Source: Actinomycetes bacterium (lineage in GTDB: Bacteria; Actinomycetota; Actinomycetes; Mycobacteriales; Mycobacteriaceae). Taken from it: a stretch of 34,810 nucleotides of DNA. The notes under the pieces are model-generated. The model had not been told where the DNA came from, ran no database searches, and saw nothing but the letters and a program-made list of their open reading frames with translations. Shown here in pieces: positions 32,441 through 34,810 of the stretch. A program made the translations under genes and the position numbers. Position 1 is the stretch's first letter; each line of letters begins with the position of its first letter. The stretch lies in contig JAHZJB010000102.1 in NCBI GenBank assembly GCA_022601135.1, forward strand, positions 1 through 34,810. The letters are read 5' to 3'.

Positions 32441-32592
32441 TCTAGTTCGTAGCCCGGCGGCGGGGCGGCGCGGGTATGGTTTCCGTGGACTTGGCGAACT
32501 GGCCGTCGGTGGGTGGGAACTCGGCGGGGGCCTCAGGCGTTGAGTATTTGTTCGTCACAGGTTGACACCCATAGGACAGGAAGGAACCGACG

Positions 32593-33447
32593 GTGCGCGA
32601 GAGCAGCAACCCGGTATTTCGAAGCTTGCCCAAGGGGCAAGGCGGATACGCGCAATTCGGTACCGGAGCCGCCGGCTACGGTGCACAGGCGGTACACGCC
32701 GATCCGTACGTCACGCAGTACCCCGACCAGCAACAGGCGGGCGTCTCTCGCCCGCTGACCATTGATGACGTCGTCACCAAAACCGGCATGACGCTGGCGG
32801 TGCTTTCAGCGGTCGCAATCGTGTCGTACTTCGTCGCGGCCTCCAACGTCGCCCTGGCCATGCCGATGCTGCTGATCGGTGCGTTGGGCGGCCTTGCCAT
32901 GGTCTTGGTCGCGACGTTCGGCCGCAAGCAGGACAACCCGGCGATCGTGCTCAGCTACGCGGCCCTCCAGGGCATGGCCGTCGGCGCGATTTCGTTCGTC
33001 TTCGCCAACCTGTACGTGTCTGGTATTTCGGCGGGCGCGCTGATCGGTCAGGCAGTGCTCGGCACCATCGGCGTATTCGCCGGAATGCTCGTGGTCTACA
33101 AGACCGGCGCGATCCGGGTGACGCCGAAGTTCACCAGGATGATCGTCGCCGGCATGATCGGCGCCCTAGTGCTCATGCTGGGCAACTTCGTGCTCGCGAT
33201 GTTCGGTGTGGGTGGTGGCGAAGGTCTGGGCCTGCGCAGTGGCGGCCCGCTGGCGATCATCTTCTCGTTGTTCGTGATCGGCCTGGCGGCGTTCAGCTTC
33301 CTCATCGATTTCGATGCCGCCGACCAGATGATCCGGGCAGGGGCGCCGGAGAAGGCCGCCTGGGGCATCGCCCTCGGCCTGACCGTCACCCTGGTCTGGC
33401 TGTACGTCGAGATTCTGCGTCTGCTGAGTTACTTCAACAGCGAATAG
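32593..33447 (+). CDS. Bax-inhibitor-1/YccA-like membrane protein (Rv1072-like)
   Basis: A 284-aa protein. A ~55-residue Gly/Gln/Tyr-rich cytosolic N-terminus precedes seven hydrophobic segments from about 64 to 282. VLSYAALQGMAVGAISFVF and FSFLIDFDAADQMIRAGAPE, with its Asp pair near the last helices, are typical of the Bax-inhibitor/YccA (TMBIM-like) bacterial branch. Calcium leak or stress modulation is known for some members; the role here is unknown. GTG 32593 follows GGAAGGAA at good spacing. A strong terminator follows at 33464. It diverges from echA9 across 152 bp. Confidence 0.87.
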   Translation: MRESSNPVFRSLPKGQGGYAQFGTGAAGYGAQAVHADPYVTQYPDQQQAGVSRPLTIDDVVTKTGMTLAVLSAVAIVSYFVAASNVALAMPMLLIGALGGLAMVLVATFGRKQDNPAIVLSYAALQGMAVGAISFVFANLYVSGISAGALIGQAVLGTIGVFAGMLVVYKTGAIRVTPKFTRMIVAGMIGALVLMLGNFVLAMFGVGGGEGLGLRSGGPLAIIFSLFVIGLAAFSFLIDFDAADQMIRAGAPEKAAWGIALGLTVTLVWLYVEILRLLSYFNSE

Positions 33448-33463
33448 AGCAGACACGAAGCAG

Positions 33464-33499
33464 GGGCGTCCACACCGTGGGCGCCCTTCTTCGCGTTTT
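33464..33499 (+). terminator. Strong terminator after the Bax-inhibitor-like gene
   Basis: GGGCGTCCAC (33464-33473) pairs with GTGGGCGCCC (33477-33486), a ten-pair stem with one G-U wobble and a three-base loop, followed by TTCTTCGCGTTTT. It lies 17 bases past the stop codon. Confidence 0.75.
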
Positions 33500-33505
33500 G
33501 GCTGC

Positions 33506-33533
33506 CATCGTGGCTGGAGCATCGTGGCTGGAG
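33506..33533. repeat. Perfect 14-bp tandem duplication next to palindrome copy 1
   Basis: CATCGTGGCTGGAG occurs twice head to tail at 33506-33519 and 33520-33533. The last G is also the first base of the hairpin palindrome at 33533. Confidence 0.9.
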
Positions 33534-33581
33534 TGTGCGCCCAGATCGCCGAATCGGGGAAATCGCGATCTGGGTGCACAC
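33533..33581. repeat. Hairpin palindrome, copy 1 (upstream of the DUF559 gene)
   Basis: Left arm 33533-33549 (GTGTGCGCCCAGATCGC) pairs with right arm 33565-33581 (GCGATCTGGGTGCACAC) at 16 of 17 positions; the exception is a G opposite T, which is a wobble pair in RNA. The 15-base loop begins CGAATCGGGG. A diverged direct copy is at 34488-34537. Confidence 0.9.
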
Positions 33582-33649
33582 CACAGGATTCATCCCCAGG
33601 CCGCGACCTGCCCATGGTTCTCGGGTCACACCTCTGCGAAGTTCAAGCT

Positions 33650-34516
33650 GTGAACGTCCTGAACGAGGTTTTCATCGGCAGTGAGGCCCGGGCCCGCGGT
33701 CTGGTCAGAAAACATCAACTGCGGTCGCACTACCGTCCAATTTTCCCGGGCGTCTACCTGCCCAAAGCGATGGAGCCGACGCTGGCCCAGCGTACGAGAG
33801 CCGCGTGGTTGTGGTCTGGGCGCAGAGGCGTGATCGCGGGTGCCGCCGCGGCTGGCGTCCACGGCGCCAAGTGGATTGACGATGACGAGCCCATCGAACT
33901 GGTGTGGTCGAATGCCCGTCCGCCCAGCGGTATCCGCACCCGCAGGGATCGATTGGGCGATGGGGAATTCCGGCGCGTGCGGAACCTTCCGGTGACTACG
34001 CCCGTGCGGACGGCCTTCGACGTCGGCCGGCTGACGCCGGGCGAGCTGGGAATCGCTCGGCTCGATGCCCTCGGCCACGCCACCGGTTTCGATCTCGATG
34101 AGGTTCTCGCCGTCGCGCGCCGGCACGCCGGTTCACCGGGCATCCCGCGACTGCGTGCGGCGCTGCAACTGCACGACCGGGGGGCGGAATCGCCACGCGA
34201 GACCTGGCTGCGGTTGCTGCTCATCCGGGGCGGCTATCCGATGCCGCGCACCCAGATCCCGGTCCTAGACGATTACGGACGTGCGCGCTACTACCTCGAC
34301 ATGGGTTGGGAGGAGGTGATGGTTGCAGTCGAATACGACGGGGAACACCATCGGGAACGGGCTGTGTTCGGTAACGACATCATCCGGGCCGAGTTCATCG
34401 CAGAGCGCGGCTGGCAAAGGGTACGCGTCGTCGCCGGGCAGCGCCCCGCAGAGGTGCTCGATCGGGTGGCGAGGGCGTGGGCCGCTGGTGTGCGCCCAGA
34501 TCGTCGAATCGGGTGA
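33650..34516 (+). CDS. DUF559/Vsr-like nuclease-fold protein with AbiEi-like N-terminus (Rv1073-like)
   Basis: A 288-aa protein. The first ~75 residues (GLVRKHQLRSHYRPIFPGVY) resemble AbiEi-type winged-helix regions. The C-terminal ~110 residues look like DUF559, an endonuclease-like fold related to Vsr: SPRETWLRLLL with Glu184, YYLDMGW with Asp217, VAVEYDGEHH with Glu228 and Asp230, and GWQRVRVVAG closing the domain. These acids could form a PD-(D/E)XK metal site, so nicking or cleavage is possible but unproven. The start is uncertain: GTG 33650 has GAAG upstream, ATG 33614 is in frame. The last codons and TGA lie inside palindrome copy 2; copy 1 lies 69 bp before the start. It converges on fadA3. 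Confidence 0.8.
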   Translation: MNVLNEVFIGSEARARGLVRKHQLRSHYRPIFPGVYLPKAMEPTLAQRTRAAWLWSGRRGVIAGAAAAGVHGAKWIDDDEPIELVWSNARPPSGIRTRRDRLGDGEFRRVRNLPVTTPVRTAFDVGRLTPGELGIARLDALGHATGFDLDEVLAVARRHAGSPGIPRLRAALQLHDRGAESPRETWLRLLLIRGGYPMPRTQIPVLDDYGRARYYLDMGWEEVMVAVEYDGEHHRERAVFGNDIIRAEFIAERGWQRVRVVAGQRPAEVLDRVARAWAAGVRPDRRIG

Positions 34517-34537
34517 AATTGCGATCTGTATGCACAC
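34488..34537. repeat. Hairpin palindrome, copy 2 (overlaps the 3' end of the DUF559 gene)
   Basis: Same orientation as copy 1, with five substitutions and one inserted base over 50 bp. The left arm (34488-34504) and right arm (34521-34537) pair at 13 of 17 positions. It encodes the final residues VRPDRRIG and the TGA (34514-34516) and ends 12 bp before the fadA3 stop codon. Confidence 0.88.
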
Positions 34538-34549
34538 TGGGCGGAACAC

Positions 34550-34810
34550 CTAGGCGAGCCGCTCCACCACCATCGCCATACCCTGTCCGCCACCTACGCA
34601 CATGGTTTCGACCCCGAACGTCTTGTCGTGGGTAGCCAGGTTGTTCAGCAGCGTGGCGGTGATACGCGCGCCTGTCATACCGAACGGGTGACCCAGCGCG
34701 ATCGCCCCGCCCGAGATATTGAGCTTGTCCTCGTCGATGCCGAGCGCGCGGGCCGAGCCGAGCACCTGCACGGCGAAGGCTTCGTTGATCTCGAACAGGT
34801 CGATATCGGA
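34550..34810 (-). CDS. fadA3: Acetyl-CoA acyltransferase (thiolase), C-terminal part only
   Basis: Only the last 86 residues are inside the window; the start is beyond the right edge. [14 protein letters not shown], then [16 protein letters not shown] with the catalytic His of GHP, and [17 protein letters not shown] with the Cys of CxGGGxG are thiolase C-terminal signatures. Thiolases cleave 3-ketoacyl-CoA in beta-oxidation or condense acyl-CoA units. The name fadA3 is inferred from the echA8/echA9/Rv1072/Rv1073 order. It converges on the DUF559 gene with 33 bp between stop codons. Confidence 0.92.
   Translation of the reverse strand, partial: SDIDLFEINEAFAVQVLGSARALGIDEDKLNISGGAIALGHPFGMTGARITATLLNNLATHDKTFGVETMCVGGGQGMAMVVERLA

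Noticed and set aside
1..34810. CRISPR arrays, insertion sequences, prophage modules
   Set aside because: No regularly spaced direct repeats with spacers, no transposase or phage structural motifs in any convincing frame.

Overview
The window reads as chromosomal DNA of a mycobacterium (Mycobacterium/Mycolicibacterium type). It is GC-rich, uses many GTG/TTG starts, and carries lineage-typical genes: two DUF732 secreted proteins, an LpqV-like lipoprotein, an Abhydrolase_9 membrane hydrolase and an EchA8/EchA9/FadA3 neighbourhood. From about 23.3 kb to the right end the order (DapB-like reductase, patatin, convergent patatin, lpqV, Abhydrolase_9, echA8, echA9, Bax-inhibitor-like, DUF559-like, fadA3) agrees, as I remember it, with M. 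tuberculosis Rv1059/Rv1062-Rv1074c. No ribosomal, phage-structural, IS or CRISPR sequence is visible. I ran no database search; family calls rest on motifs read from the translations.

Region 1 (1-5.6 kb): a 3'-truncated propionyl-CoA synthetase gene diverges from an epoxide-hydrolase-like alpha/beta hydrolase. A two-helix membrane protein and a tRNA-Leu(UAA) with a short variable loop follow. Next is a leftward acyl/aryl-CoA ligase plus methyltransferase pair, with a nested inverted repeat upstream.

Region 2 (5.8-11.3 kb): a DEDDh exonuclease converges on a large PLD-DEAH helicase-DUF3427 protein. A 34-codon ORF ends 16 nt before the helicase start and could be co-transcribed; this is the best candidate for a small genome-defence or repair module. 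A small secreted Pro-rich protein and an IclR regulator with a palindrome touching its own start codon follow.

Region 3 (11.4-20.4 kb): mostly membrane and transport genes. These are a polytopic protein divergent from IclR, an ArsB/NhaD-type transporter overlapping a universal-stress-protein gene, a META-domain secreted protein, an O-methyltransferase, a YihY-type protein, a ClC antiporter coupled to a DM13 protein, a small DUF6632-like protein and a ZIP-like protein with altered metal-site residues.

Region 4 (20.5-23.2 kb): lower GC, with two DUF732 proteins around a small Cys-rich ORF. A 467-bp gene-free stretch follows, holding three consecutive palindromes, the last resembling a terminator with no gene ahead of it. 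A beta-propeller gene comes next.

Region 5 (23.3-34.8 kb): lipid and acyl-CoA metabolism (reductase-like, two patatins, lipoprotein, permease, Abhydrolase_9, echA8, echA9, Bax-inhibitor-like) and a DUF559-type nuclease-fold gene ahead of fadA3. The most unusual structure is here: two ~50-bp copies of one hairpin-forming palindrome bracket the DUF559 gene in direct orientation, the second copy supplying its last codons and stop, and a perfect 14-bp tandem duplication abuts the first copy.
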